Below are positions 9,435 through 18,922 of a stretch of DNA of 64,000 nt, in pieces. This DNA is from Bacteroidota bacterium (GTDB lineage Bacteria > Bacteroidota > Bacteroidia > CAILMK01 > JAAYUY01): positions 1-64,000 of the forward strand of contig JADHTG010000008.1 of NCBI GenBank assembly GCA_016776505.1, read 5' to 3'. Position 1 is the stretch's first letter, and each line of letters opens with the position of its first letter. Both the position numbers and the translations under genes were made by a program. Below the pieces are notes generated by a model. That model worked only from the letters and a program-made list of their open reading frames with translations, searched no databases and was not told the origin of the DNA.

Positions 9435-10696
9435 TATCTGAGTTTTAGCGTAATGAAGGTTAAAATGGCCAGGGAAATACCAACTATCCAAAATCTTGCG
9501 ACTATCTTGGGTTCGGTGTATCCTTTCTTTTGATAATGGTGGTGAATGGGAGCCATCAGAAATACGCGCCTTCCTTTACCATATCGAATGCGTGTGTATT
9601 TGAACCAGTATCGTTGTATCAATACCGAGATTGTTTCGATAAAATATACTCCGCATAGAATGGGAATTAATAATTCCTTGCGAACAATAATGGCAAGAAT
9701 AGCAACCAGTCCTCCTATGGATAAGCTCCCTGTATCACCCATAAATACCTGTGCTGGATAGGCGTTATACCACAGAAATCCAATACAGGCTCCTATCATA
9801 GCCCCGGAAAAAATCGCTATCTCACCCAGATTTGGTATATACATAATGTTCAGGTATTCAGAGAAAATGGTGTTCCCTGAAACGTAGGCGAAAATGGCAA
9901 GAGTAAGCACAATAAAAACTGAAACTCCTGCATTCAGCCCATCTAATCCATCTGTTAAATTGGCCCCGTTGGAAACAGCCATAATGATAAATATGATGAT
10001 GGGGATATAGATCAACCAGGCCCAGTCAAGATAGTTGGGACCGATAAACTTCAGGAATTTAGAATAATCTAGTTCATTGTTTTTTATAAAAGGAATAGTT
10101 GTTTTGGTGGATTTGTATTCTGCCTGGTAGGTATTGCTTGCTTCATTGTATTTAATGATAGCATGGCTGGCCTCTAATTCCTGTTTCTGGGCCATGTATT
10201 GTTTTTCAGTAAGAGTTTCACGCATCACCACATCCTGGTGGAAATAAAGAGTAAGTCCGACAATGACTCCCAGAGAAGCCTGGCCGAGCAGTTTATACCG
10301 GCCTGCCAAACCGGCTTTATTTTTCTTAAAAACCTTTATATAGTCATCTATGAAGCCGATCAAGCCTAGCCAGATAGTTGAAATGATAATCAGAATGATA
10401 TAGATATTAGTCAGATCTGCGAAAAGAAGGGTAGGAATCAAAATGCTTAACAAGATAATAATACCACCCATGGTAGGCGTCCTGCTTTTATCGTATTTGT
10501 CTTCCAGTCCCAATTCACGATTATCATCACTTATCTGTTTTGACTGCAAATAGAGAATGATGCGTTTCCCAAAAAATGCTGCAATGATGAGAGAAAATAA
10601 AACGCCCATAGCAGTTCGGAACGTATAGTATTGAAATACACCTGCTCCAATCAGATCAAATTTTTGGTCGAGATATGTAAATAGGTGGTACAGCAT
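9434..10696 (-). CDS. mraY: Phospho-MurNAc-pentapeptide transferase MraY
   Basis: Integral membrane enzyme that transfers phospho-MurNAc-pentapeptide from UDP to undecaprenyl phosphate, making lipid I. Conserved elements include [30 protein letters not shown] with its Asp pair, [27 protein letters not shown], and the late [11 protein letters not shown] histidine cluster. At 420 aa it is about 60 residues longer than the E. coli enzyme. A hydrophilic insertion around residues 160-215 (from [13 protein letters not shown] to about [10 protein letters not shown]) accounts for this. I believe the insertion is common in Bacteroidota. Confidence 0.97.
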   Translation of the reverse strand: MLYHLFTYLDQKFDLIGAGVFQYYTFRTAMGVLFSLIIAAFFGKRIILYLQSKQISDDNRELGLEDKYDKSRTPTMGGIIILLSILIPTLLFADLTNIYIILIIISTIWLGLIGFIDDYIKVFKKNKAGLAGRYKLLGQASLGVIVGLTLYFHQDVVMRETLTEKQYMAQKQELEASHAIIKYNEASNTYQAEYKSTKTTIPFIKNNELDYSKFLKFIGPNYLDWAWLIYIPIIIFIIMAVSNGANLTDGLDGLNAGVSVFIVLTLAIFAYVSGNTIFSEYLNIMYIPNLGEIAIFSGAMIGACIGFLWYNAYPAQVFMGDTGSLSIGGLVAILAIIVRKELLIPILCGVYFIETISVLIQRYWFKYTRIRYGKGRRVFLMAPIHHHYQKKGYTEPKIVARFWIVGISLAILTFITLKLR

Positions 10697-10699
10697 TGC

Positions 10700-12157
10700 T
10701 TACATTTCTTTTAGATATTTTAACAAAACCTCTTTATCGTTAAAATGGCTTTTAACACCTTTGACATCCTGGTATGTTTCATGGCCTTTGCCAGCAATTA
10801 AAAGAATATCATTCGGTTTCGACATCAGGCAGGCTGTTTTAATGGCATTTTCGCGATCTGAAATGCTGATACATTTAGCTGCCAGATCTTCAGGCACCCC
10901 TTTTTCAATATCTTTAATGATATCCATAGGCTCTTCATAGCGGGGATTATCGGAAGTGATAAAAACAAGGTCAGATTTTGTGCTGGCAATTCGTCCCATT
11001 TCCGGTCTTTTATTTTTATCCCTGTTTCCTCCACATCCAAATACCGTGATTAATCGTTCATTTTTTTTCTTTATTTCTACAATGGTATCAATTACATTCT
11101 CCAGGGCATCTGGTGTGTGGGCATAATCGACTATTGCCTTATATGAAGGATGCTTATAAATGAATTCGAATCGGCCGTCAACAGATTGTGGTTGGCTAAG
11201 GACTTTTAAAATGGATTCGTCTTCAAGTCCGAGTACCTGTGCCGTTGCATAAACAGCGGTTAAGTTATACGCATTGAAGAGACCAACACTATTGCTATAA
11301 AATTCTTTATTGTCAAGTTGCAGATGCAATCCATTCATATCATTTTCAATGATTTTTGTCTTTACATCAGCTTGATTTTTAATTCCATAGAATATTGCTT
11401 TTGCCGCTGTATTTTGAATCATAACAGCTCCGTTTTTATCATCTTTATTTACCACAGCAAATGCATCCTTCATGAGTGCATCAAAAAATTGTTTTTTGGT
11501 TTTGATATAGTGATCAAATGTTAGATGATAATCTAAATGGTCGTGTGTTATATTAGTGAAAACAGCTACATTAAACTGTAATCCTTCAATTCGGAATTGA
11601 TCAATGGCATGTGAACTGACTTCCATAAAACAATAATCACAACCCTTTTCTGCCATTTTTTTGAACAGTTTATTAAGCTGTAAAGAATCAGGAGTTGTAT
11701 GAGTAGCTGAAATCTCATCTTCATCGATCATGATGCGAATAGTAGATATTAATCCACAGCAGTAACCTAATTCTTTGAACAGATTGAAAAGCAGACTGAC
11801 AACGGTTGTTTTTCCATTTGTTCCAGTAACACCTACCAGTTTTATTGCCTGAGTGGGATTTCCATAATATTCAGCTGCCATCAGTGAAAGTGATTTCGCT
11901 GATTGTTTCGTTTTAATATAGCAAACCTGCTTCGCCAGTTTTTCAGGTATTTCTTCCAAGACAATTGCCAGGGCGCCTTGTTCAATCGCTTGATCAATAA
12001 AATGGTGTCCATCTGATTGAGAGCCTTTTATAGCCACAAAAACATCTCCTGAACGGATGTTTCTGGAATCAAACTGAATTTCATTAATAGCTGTCTGGAC
12101 ATTTCCTGAAATCACTTCGAAATCCGTTTTTTTCAATATGTCATGCAGTATTTTCAA
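10700..12157 (-). CDS. murE: UDP-MurNAc-tripeptide ligase MurE (meso-DAP type)
   Basis: Adds the third residue of the stem peptide. The P-loop GTNGKTT is at residues 112-118. The DNPR motif near 403-406 (context ITSDNPRYEEP) is the signature of enzymes selecting meso-diaminopimelate over lysine, so this organism should have DAP-type peptidoglycan. VDYAHTPDALENV is also conserved. The start is TTG directly after the ftsI stop codon with no spacer, and the next gene mraY begins 3 bp after its stop. It is full length at 485 aa. Confidence 0.97.
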   Translation of the reverse strand: MKILHDILKKTDFEVISGNVQTAINEIQFDSRNIRSGDVFVAIKGSQSDGHHFIDQAIEQGALAIVLEEIPEKLAKQVCYIKTKQSAKSLSLMAAEYYGNPTQAIKLVGVTGTNGKTTVVSLLFNLFKELGYCCGLISTIRIMIDEDEISATHTTPDSLQLNKLFKKMAEKGCDYCFMEVSSHAIDQFRIEGLQFNVAVFTNITHDHLDYHLTFDHYIKTKKQFFDALMKDAFAVVNKDDKNGAVMIQNTAAKAIFYGIKNQADVKTKIIENDMNGLHLQLDNKEFYSNSVGLFNAYNLTAVYATAQVLGLEDESILKVLSQPQSVDGRFEFIYKHPSYKAIVDYAHTPDALENVIDTIVEIKKKNERLITVFGCGGNRDKNKRPEMGRIASTKSDLVFITSDNPRYEEPMDIIKDIEKGVPEDLAAKCISISDRENAIKTACLMSKPNDILLIAGKGHETYQDVKGVKSHFNDKEVLLKYLKEM

Positions 12158-14263
12158 TTAACTTAACTTAAGTCGAATAACAGTATTTGCATCAATCCGG
12201 CTACCCGGTTCTAAGGATTGGGTTTTAATTTTTCCAACACCCCGGGCATGGACCTTGAGCCCCAGGTTTTCCAGGATATAGATCGCATCTGAGAGTACCA
12301 TCCCTCTCACATCAGGCACTATATCCTCTTTAATATTCTTCGTATACAATTGAATTTGATTGTTTTCTGGCCTGACATATACCCACTCTGATCCGGATGA
12401 ATTCATTTTCATTTCAAGTCCGAGATAAGAACTGATATTTATTAAGTCTGTTTTTTTTCCAAACCTGACAATGGGAAGTAGGTGGTATCTATCATCGGCT
12501 TTAACATCCTTTGTTAAATAGTTTTTATTTCCTTTTGCATGTATTTTATCTGCAATTTCTTTAAAAACCGGTGCTGCTACACTTGATCCATAAATATGGC
12601 CCATGCTCGGATCAGTTATCACCACAATGCAGGAATATGTTGGGTTATCAGCAGGAAAATAACCTGCAAATGATGCCTGATACTTCTTGTCCTTGCTATA
12701 GCTTCCTTGAAGTGCAACCAGGGCAGTGCCGGTTTTTCCCGCAATTTTGTATTGCTTGCTTTTTATGTTTTTTGCAGTACCGGACAAGACCACTCCTCCC
12801 AATAATATTTTAAGCTGTTCACATGTTTTTTTAGAGCAGATTTGTTTATTAATCACTTCGGTTTCATAATGTTTAACCACCTGATCGATATGCCTTACTT
12901 CCTCTGCGAAAAGCGGTTTAATCATTTTTCCCTTGTTAGCAATGGCATTGTATACAGTTAACATCTGTAGGGGAGTCATTAACAATTCGTATCCAACTGA
13001 CATCCAGGGCAGGGTGATCCCTGACCACTCATCATGACCAGGGCTTTTGAACATGGGTTTGCCCTCTCCGGCAATCCCAATCCCCAGTGGTTGATCGATT
13101 GACATTTTTTGAATCTCCTGGATAAATGCCTTTGGATTTTTATTGAAATTATCAAAAACAAGTTTTGAAAAAGCCACATTTGAGGATAGCTCAAACGCCT
13201 CTTTGAATGAAATCTGGCCATAGCCTGTGGGATGGTTATCCCGCATAACCCGATCGTAAAACTCATAACTTCCATCCCGGGTATCAATGATATCGGTGAG
13301 TTTAACCAGTCCTTTGTCCAGGAGGATCATCGCAGTGATCAGCTTGAAAGTGGAGCCTGGTTCAGTGCTGGCTCCTACGGCATAGTTGTAAGTTTCTCCG
13401 TAAGCACCATTGGCATTTCTTTTCAAATTGGCAATGGCTTTTATATGACCGGTTTCTACCTCCATTACCACTGCGCAACCGTTTTTCGCCTCATGCGTAA
13501 TAAGCGCTTTCAATAATGCTTCCTCAGTAAAATCCTGGATATTGACGTCAATGGTTGAAATAATATCTTTCCCATCTTCAGGTTCCACTTCATTATCGTA
13601 ATTGATGGGAATCCACTGGCCCCCGGATATCTTTTGCATCAATCTCTGGCCGTCCTTTCCCGCCAGGTATTCGTCAAAAGCGCCTTCAAGTCCAACTCCC
13701 TGGACATTCGGTACCTTATATCCGATTGTTCTTTCAGCCAGCAATTGAAATGGATGTATCCTTATGCTATGTTGCTCAACAATTAATCCTCCTTTGTATT
13801 TACCCATACGAAGGAATGGAAATCCTTTTACGGCTTTCAGGTAATTGTGGTTGACATTCCTTTTCAGGAGATAATATCGTTCTTTCCTGTTTTTAGCACG
13901 TGAAATACGATATTTATACTCTTTGGCTGAAGCATCTTTGAAGAGCTGTGACATTTTAAAACAAAAACTATCAATGTATTGAGCATAATATTCTTCATCA
14001 AGCCAGGCCTGAGTCTTGAAGTCAATTCTTAATTCATAAATGGGAATGGATGTTACCAACAGTTTGTTATCAGAAGAGTAGATATTTCCCCTGATAGGCT
14101 CAATGGATCGAAAGGAGGTTGTCAGGCTATCGGATATGGATCGCCAGTATTTCCCTTCCTTAAATTGAATTTTTCCAATTTGTGTACTTATGGCCATGCC
14201 AATCAGAATGAAAAACACAAATGAGAGGTAAACTCGAATTAATATGTCGCGTTTAGTATTCAC
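12158..14263 (-). CDS. ftsI: Septal transpeptidase FtsI/PBP3 with C-terminal PASTA domain
   Basis: Class B penicillin-binding protein that cross-links septal peptidoglycan as FtsW partner. One N-terminal membrane anchor (about residues 10-28) is followed by the PBP dimerisation domain and the transpeptidase domain. The latter shows EPGSTFK (nucleophile Ser and Lys, near 300), SSN near 359 and KTGTA near 508. The last 55 residues (from VPDVRGMVLSDAIYILENLG) form one PASTA domain. The start codon is GTG and lies 11 bp inside the ftsL-like gene. At 701 aa it matches the PASTA-bearing FtsI proteins of this phylum rather than the shorter enterobacterial form. Confidence 0.95.
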   Translation of the reverse strand: MNTKRDILIRVYLSFVFFILIGMAISTQIGKIQFKEGKYWRSISDSLTTSFRSIEPIRGNIYSSDNKLLVTSIPIYELRIDFKTQAWLDEEYYAQYIDSFCFKMSQLFKDASAKEYKYRISRAKNRKERYYLLKRNVNHNYLKAVKGFPFLRMGKYKGGLIVEQHSIRIHPFQLLAERTIGYKVPNVQGVGLEGAFDEYLAGKDGQRLMQKISGGQWIPINYDNEVEPEDGKDIISTIDVNIQDFTEEALLKALITHEAKNGCAVVMEVETGHIKAIANLKRNANGAYGETYNYAVGASTEPGSTFKLITAMILLDKGLVKLTDIIDTRDGSYEFYDRVMRDNHPTGYGQISFKEAFELSSNVAFSKLVFDNFNKNPKAFIQEIQKMSIDQPLGIGIAGEGKPMFKSPGHDEWSGITLPWMSVGYELLMTPLQMLTVYNAIANKGKMIKPLFAEEVRHIDQVVKHYETEVINKQICSKKTCEQLKILLGGVVLSGTAKNIKSKQYKIAGKTGTALVALQGSYSKDKKYQASFAGYFPADNPTYSCIVVITDPSMGHIYGSSVAAPVFKEIADKIHAKGNKNYLTKDVKADDRYHLLPIVRFGKKTDLINISSYLGLEMKMNSSGSEWVYVRPENNQIQLYTKNIKEDIVPDVRGMVLSDAIYILENLGLKVHARGVGKIKTQSLEPGSRIDANTVIRLKLS

Positions 14264-14597
14264 CTTTTTCGACTATTATCTTTTTGGGTGGTTCTTTGAC
14301 TTCCTCCAATCCAATTTTTTCCACGATCTTCGCCACTTCTGATTCTTTTGTTTTATTGACAAGCTCGGCCTTGGTTGTTAATGATTCGGCTCTTAATTCC
14401 TTCAGCTCATTTCTAAGCCTGTTTTCTTCCAGGTATGACTTTTCAGAATAGTATTTATTGCCAATGTAAAGAATGATAAGCAGTGAAATGAAAAGAACAA
14501 AGGGCAGGAAATTTGGAATTCTTTCCTTGGTAATGCTAAAATCAAAATCAAATAATCTGCTTAATTTATTGCCTGAATTTATTTTCCTGTTTACCAT
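14253..14597 (-). CDS. FtsL-like bitopic division protein
   Basis: Small 114-aa protein with a basic, Lys/Arg-rich cytoplasmic N-terminus, one membrane segment (FLPFVLFISLLIILYIG, about residues 31-47) and a charged coiled-coil periplasmic part (KSYLEENRLRNELKELRAES). That topology and its position between rsmH and ftsI are those of FtsL, which joins FtsQ and FtsB to activate FtsWI. Sequence similarity to enterobacterial FtsL is negligible, so the name rests on synteny and topology. Its end overlaps ftsI by 11 bp and its start follows rsmH after 1 bp. Confidence 0.8.
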   Translation of the reverse strand: MVNRKINSGNKLSRLFDFDFSITKERIPNFLPFVLFISLLIILYIGNKYYSEKSYLEENRLRNELKELRAESLTTKAELVNKTKESEVAKIVEKIGLEEVKEPPKKIIVEKGEY

Positions 14598-14598
14598 A

Positions 14599-15510
14599 TT
14601 ATATTTTTTCAGCTATTCTGAGTTTTGCACTTCTTGCCCGTTTATTATGCTGAAGCTCTGATCCGGAGGGCAGTACAGGCTTCCTGTGGATTAATTTCAA
14701 TGTAGAATTAAAGTTCCCGTAGAGGTCTTTTTCCATTTTTCCGTCCACATTCCCACTTTTCATAAAGTTTTTAACAAGGCGATCCTCCAGGGAGTGATAA
14801 GTGATTATTACTAACCTGCCTCCTGTTATCAGTACATCTTCTGACTGCTTTAAAAATCGATTCAGTGATTCCAGCTCATTATTAACCCTTATTCTCAGTG
14901 CCTGGAATACCATGCCAGCATATTTTGGGAGATGATCATTCCTGTGTGTGCATTTTTCAATAATTGCATACAGTTGGGAAGTGGTCTGGATGGGCTTTGT
15001 TTTCCTGGATTCCACTATTGTCCTGGCCAGTGTTTTGGCATTTTTAACTTCTCCAAACATGCCAAAATATTTGTGTAAATCTTCTTCTGTGGATTCATTG
15101 AGTAGATGAAATGCTGAATTTTCCGAATCCTGATCCATTCTCATATCCAGCTTGGCATCCCAGCGGTAAGAGAAGCCCCTGTCTGCCGTGTCAAATTGAT
15201 GAGAAGAAACGCCCAAATCGGCAAGAATTCCATTTACGGACAACACATTCAGGTACTTCAGAAAATTTTTCAAATAAGAAAAATCATGATGCACTAATGT
15301 AAATCTTTCATCTACTATGGAATTGCTGACAGAGTCTTTGTCTTTATCAAACGCAATCAGTTTTCCTTTGCTAAGATATTTAAGGATTTCCCTGGAATGG
15401 CCTCCTCCTCCAAAAGTGACATCGACATAAATTCCTGTTGGATCAATATTTAATCCATCAATGCTTTCTTTTAAAAGCACAGGTTCATGATAAGTACTAG
15501 TCTCCGTCAT
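14599..15510 (-). CDS. rsmH: 16S rRNA (cytosine1402-N4)-methyltransferase RsmH
   Basis: SAM-dependent methyltransferase modifying C1402 of 16S rRNA in the P site, formerly MraW. The opening YHEPVLLKESIDGL and the SAM-binding motif YVDVTFGGGGHSREIL (about residues 28-43) are characteristic. ILADLGVSSHQFD and RGFSYRWDAKLDMRMD follow, with VITYHSLEDRLVK late in the protein. Normal length at 303 aa. The start lies 14 bp inside mraZ, in the conserved mraZ-rsmH order. Confidence 0.97.
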   Translation of the reverse strand: MTETSTYHEPVLLKESIDGLNIDPTGIYVDVTFGGGGHSREILKYLSKGKLIAFDKDKDSVSNSIVDERFTLVHHDFSYLKNFLKYLNVLSVNGILADLGVSSHQFDTADRGFSYRWDAKLDMRMDQDSENSAFHLLNESTEEDLHKYFGMFGEVKNAKTLARTIVESRKTKPIQTTSQLYAIIEKCTHRNDHLPKYAGMVFQALRIRVNNELESLNRFLKQSEDVLITGGRLVIITYHSLEDRLVKNFMKSGNVDGKMEKDLYGNFNSTLKLIHRKPVLPSGSELQHNKRARSAKLRIAEKI

Positions 15511-15961
15511 GTTCTTTCTTATTGCCCATTACATTTTCTGCAAGCAGGGAGAAATCTTCCGGCTCAGTACTTAATAAGCCATCATAGGCAGTTTTGGCCC
15601 AGATTTCAATCATGTTTGTATGGCAAAACAGAACTATTTCTCTATCAATTTTTGACCATTCTATCAATGTTTTTGGAAGTAAAATCCTGGAAGAACTGTC
15701 AAGTGTAAGCTCATTTGCACCCCGATAAAAGAATCGCCTGAATTCACGAACCTTTCTGTCGTAGTTATTTAGCTTATTGATTTCTTCGGTGATGATCTCC
15801 CATTCATTAGCGGGGTACAAAACAAGATGATGTTCAAATCCCCTGTTAATCACAAACTTATTTTTTGCATCCTCAGGTACTTGCCTCAGTAAATCCACCG
15901 GGAGTTTGATCCTTCCCTTTGCATCTATTTTGCACTCATATTCTCCAATGAAGCCGGACAT
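15497..15961 (-). CDS. mraZ: Transcriptional regulator MraZ
   Basis: DNA-binding regulator of the dcw cluster, built of two SpoVT/AbrB-like half-domains that assemble into a ring. Both halves show the DxxxR motif: IDAKGRIKLP near residue 16-25 and LDSSSRILLP near 90. The first ATG (15961) gives MSGFIGEYECKID, the usual N-terminus, so an upstream TTG two codons earlier is not needed. The gene opens the cluster. Its promoter region carries three repeats of its own binding site, so autorepression is likely. Confidence 0.95.
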   Translation of the reverse strand: MSGFIGEYECKIDAKGRIKLPVDLLRQVPEDAKNKFVINRGFEHHLVLYPANEWEIITEEINKLNNYDRKVREFRRFFYRGANELTLDSSSRILLPKTLIEWSKIDREIVLFCHTNMIEIWAKTAYDGLLSTEPEDFSLLAENVMGNKKEHDGD

Positions 15962-16002
15962 TGACAATTTCTTTTGATTTGATTAAAATTGAGAATGATT
16001 CT

Positions 16003-16027
16003 CCCACATTTTACCACTTTCTCCCAC
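16003..16027 (-). promoter_or_regulatory. MraZ operator: three GTGG(G/T) boxes at 10-bp spacing
   Basis: On the minus strand GTGGG, GTGGT and GTGGG occur at 16023-16027, 16013-16017 and 16003-16007, each followed by an AT-rich 5-base spacer. Known MraZ operators are TGGG-type direct repeats separated by 5-nt spacers. The array starts on the last base of the -7 promoter element and covers the predicted transcription start, a position suited to repression. Confidence 0.85.
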
Positions 16028-16057
16028 AAAGATAAACTGATTTACTTGAAATCAAAA
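16027..16057 (-). promoter_or_regulatory. dcw cluster promoter (TTTTG-N18-TATCTTTG)
   Basis: The minus strand shows TATCTTTG (complement of 16027-16034), a perfect Bacteroidota -7 box, with TTTTG 18 bases upstream (16053-16057) as the -33 element. Transcription should start about 60 bp before the mraZ ATG, inside the MraZ boxes. Confidence 0.75.
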
Positions 16058-16392
16058 TTTTGTGGAAAAGTTTTTATGTGCGTATAGATTGCTGTAAACC
16101 AGTTAGTCAGGTTAGATCAATACAAGTGAGGGATTTTAATAGGATAATTCTATTAGTCTTATAAGTTAAAGATATTCAGAAAATTAGTAATAAATCGTAT
16201 AGAGAAGCATGGTTTTCGCTAATTGCTTTGATTCTTATATGATATGAAATTTCCACTTATCAATCAAAGGATAAAAAATATGCGAAGGAATTAAACCAGG
16301 TCAATTATTTGGATTCCAATGAAGTAATTAGCAGATTGATTTTGTGCCAAATCAGGAGACTTATTCACAATAAATCTGTACGAATCAGTTTT
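16058..16392. other. Non-coding gap between lptF/G end and dcw promoter
   Basis: About 335 bp of AT-rich sequence. I see no convincing gene, RNA or strong hairpin terminator for the tgt-lptF/G transcript, so read-through into the dcw cluster is possible. Confidence 0.5.
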
Positions 16393-17481
16393 TTATTTTG
16401 GGGCCTTCAACAAAAGAATAAGTCCCAGAACAGCGTACAAAATGTTTGGGATCCAACAAGCCAACACAGGATTGAGATTTCCATTAATGGCAAAAATGGT
16501 AGAGAATTGCATAAATAATATATAGGAAAAGGCTATTAATATTCCGATCCCCAGATGCAGCCCCAATCCGCCACGAATCCGTCTTGAAGAAATAGAATAG
16601 GCTATAAGCACCAAAATGAATGTGGCAGCTGGCATGGATGTACGTTTTGATTTCTCTACAATATAAAATGTAACCAGATCCTCACCTCTGAGCCTTTCAG
16701 CCCTGATAAAATGAGACAATTCCCTGTTATTCATGGATTGGATATTTTCAGTTTTCATCCCAAAGTTTCTGGGGTGCATAGGCAAAGTTAAATTCAAGGT
16801 TTCTCCTTTCACCAATGTTTCTTTAAGGCCTTCTAGCTTTCGAATGGTATAGTTAGTCAATTGCCATTCTTCAGTCGATTCTATCCATTGGATTTTTAAA
16901 GCGGCGATCTTGAATTTAAGCCTGGTAGTATCAAATTTTTCAAGAGTAAACCGGCTCCCAGAATTCTCTGTTCTGTTGTAGTTTCTGATATAGATGAAAA
17001 CATCAGGTGCTATTTGCTTGTGCAAATAGGTGTTCCTTCTCATCACCGGATCGTTGATATATTTGGATTCAAATTCTATTAATTTGTCGTTTCCGGTTGG
17101 AATGACCCAGCCGGTCAGGTACCAGGAGAAAAGAGCCAGTATAACGGATACGATGAAATAGGGTTTTAATAAGCGATAAAAATTTACACCTGCTGACAGC
17201 ATGGCTACGATTTCGGTATTATATGCCATCCTTGAAGTAAAGTAAACAGCTGAAATGAATATAAAAAGAGGGCTGAACAAATTCATAAAATAAGGTATGA
17301 AGTTCAGGTAATAGTCAAAAAGGATCTCATTTAAAGGAGCACCTCTGTTAAGGAAATCATCAATTTTTTCAGAAAAGTCGAATACAACAGAAATGAGAAT
17401 AAACAAAGCCAGGATAAAAACAAATGTGGACAGGAAATTCCTGATGATGTATCTATCAATTATGCTTAATAATTTACTCAT
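16393..17481 (-). CDS. LptF/LptG family LPS-export permease (YjgP/YjgQ)
   Basis: Inner-membrane subunit of the Lpt ABC transporter that extracts lipopolysaccharide and passes it to the periplasmic bridge. The N-terminus (LLSIIDRYIIRNFLSTFVF) and the three-helix bundle around FSPLFIFISAVYFTSRMAYNTEI are typical. A periplasmic beta-jellyroll-like domain (about 125-265) follows, then three C-terminal membrane helices (about 270-360). The family has two members, LptF and LptG, which cannot be told apart here. It follows tgt by 9 bp and is probably co-transcribed with it. Confidence 0.9.
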   Translation of the reverse strand: MSKLLSIIDRYIIRNFLSTFVFILALFILISVVFDFSEKIDDFLNRGAPLNEILFDYYLNFIPYFMNLFSPLFIFISAVYFTSRMAYNTEIVAMLSAGVNFYRLLKPYFIVSVILALFSWYLTGWVIPTGNDKLIEFESKYINDPVMRRNTYLHKQIAPDVFIYIRNYNRTENSGSRFTLEKFDTTRLKFKIAALKIQWIESTEEWQLTNYTIRKLEGLKETLVKGETLNLTLPMHPRNFGMKTENIQSMNNRELSHFIRAERLRGEDLVTFYIVEKSKRTSMPAATFILVLIAYSISSRRIRGGLGLHLGIGILIAFSYILFMQFSTIFAINGNLNPVLACWIPNILYAVLGLILLLKAPK

Positions 17482-17490
17482 AACTAAAGC

Positions 17491-18627
17491 TTACAGTCTT
17501 TGATTCAATTTTTCAGCCATTTCTTTTTTCCAATGACTAAAATCCCCGAATTGTATATGCTTCCTGGCTTCTCGAACCAGCCATAAATAAAAAGCCAGGT
17601 TGTTCACAGAAGCAATTTGAGCTGCCAAAAGCTCCTTGGATATTAGTAAATGCCTTAAATAAGCTCTTGAATAGTATTCATCCACAAAACTTATGGGATC
17701 TTCATTTATAGGATCCGTACTATTTTTCCATTTTTCATTTTTAATATTGATGATTCCTTCTTTAGTATATAGAATACCATGTCTTGCATTTCGGGTCGGC
17801 ATGACACAATCAAACATATCCACACCCCTTGCAATGGATTCCAGAATATTTAGCGGACTGCCAACTCCCATCAGGTAACGTGGCTTATTAAGGGGCAACA
17901 AATCGCAAACCAGTTCGGTCATTTCATACATGAGCTCTTCGGGTTCTCCCACTGAAAGACCACCAATTGCATTTCCTTCTGCATTTTGTTCAGCTATGAA
18001 AGAGGCTGATTCTTTTCTTAAATCTGCAAAGGTGCTGCCCTGGACAATTAGAAATAAACTTTGAGGATAATCGTATTTATGTGTAGATGAATTGAATTGC
18101 TTGATGCACCTGCTCATCCACCTGTGTGTCAATTCCATGGATTTTTTAGCCAGGTCGTGATCAATTGGAAAAGCTGTGCATTCATCAAATGCCATGACGA
18201 TATCGGCACCAATAGTACGTTGAATATCAATGGCCGATTCAGGAGTAATGAAATGTTTTGAGCCATCAATGTGTGAGCTGAATTTGACTCCTTCTTCGGT
18301 AATTTTTCTGGTTTGAGCGAGTGAAAAAACCTGGTAACCACCACTATCGCTTAATAAGAACCTCTTCCAGTTCATAAATTTATGCAATCCTCCCGCTTCT
18401 TCCAATATTGACAGTCCGGGTCGCAAATAAAGATGATATGCATTTCCAAGGATAATCGGGGCATTGATGTCTTTTTCCAACTCTCTTTGATGTATCCCTT
18501 TAACAGATCCAAGAGTTCCTACTGGCATAAAAACAGGAGTTTGGATTTCACCCCGCTTTGTTTTTATGGTTGCGCATCTTGCTTTGGATTCCGAATCCGT
18601 TGATTCTATGTTAAAAGAAATACTCAA
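17491..18627 (-). CDS. tgt: tRNA-guanine (queuine) transglycosylase Tgt
   Basis: Exchanges G34 of GUN-anticodon tRNAs for the queuosine precursor preQ1. Catalytic-site segments are present: LLSDSGGYQVFSL with the first Asp, AFDECTAFP, GGLSVGEPEELMYE, YLMGVGSP, and GVDMFDCVMPTRNARHG with the nucleophile Asp. The usual zinc site CxCxxC before YSRAYxRHL is absent. The stretch reads INEDPISFVDEYYSRAYLRH with no Cys, although the final His remains. The start is TTG because no earlier ATG exists and the next Met is inside the FMPVGT core motif. Confidence 0.95.
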   Translation of the reverse strand: MSISFNIESTDSESKARCATIKTKRGEIQTPVFMPVGTLGSVKGIHQRELEKDINAPIILGNAYHLYLRPGLSILEEAGGLHKFMNWKRFLLSDSGGYQVFSLAQTRKITEEGVKFSSHIDGSKHFITPESAIDIQRTIGADIVMAFDECTAFPIDHDLAKKSMELTHRWMSRCIKQFNSSTHKYDYPQSLFLIVQGSTFADLRKESASFIAEQNAEGNAIGGLSVGEPEELMYEMTELVCDLLPLNKPRYLMGVGSPLNILESIARGVDMFDCVMPTRNARHGILYTKEGIINIKNEKWKNSTDPINEDPISFVDEYYSRAYLRHLLISKELLAAQIASVNNLAFYLWLVREARKHIQFGDFSHWKKEMAEKLNQRL

Positions 18628-18922
18628 AATACCTGATAAGTTGTTTAATGCTAATTTGCAATTTATTATATATAGCTTATGAAAAAGGGATAGGGTAAAT
18701 CCAATTTTTCATAATACCTTATATCCTATGCCTCAATACTTTATTGTTGTTCCAGAAATGTCCAACATGATCCCGTTTTCAGTATAAATCAAGTAATAAC
18801 AGCATGTTTTAATAAACACAAAGGTTAAAAAATTGTTTATTAAATCTTTTCGATAAAGCATAAATCTTTTTAAAATTCGTAGTCAGCTCCGTAGCGATTT
18901 TCACGACTTGAATTTACTATTT

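Noticed and set aside
15991-16003. Fur-box-like palindrome GAGAATGATTCTC upstream of mraZ
   Set aside because: It shares only part of the Fur consensus and no iron-related gene is present; the palindrome is mentioned but not called as a Fur site.
16309-16518. Plus-strand 69-aa frame at the end of the lptF/G gene
   Set aside because: It runs antisense to lptF/G, has no family resemblance and no promoter.
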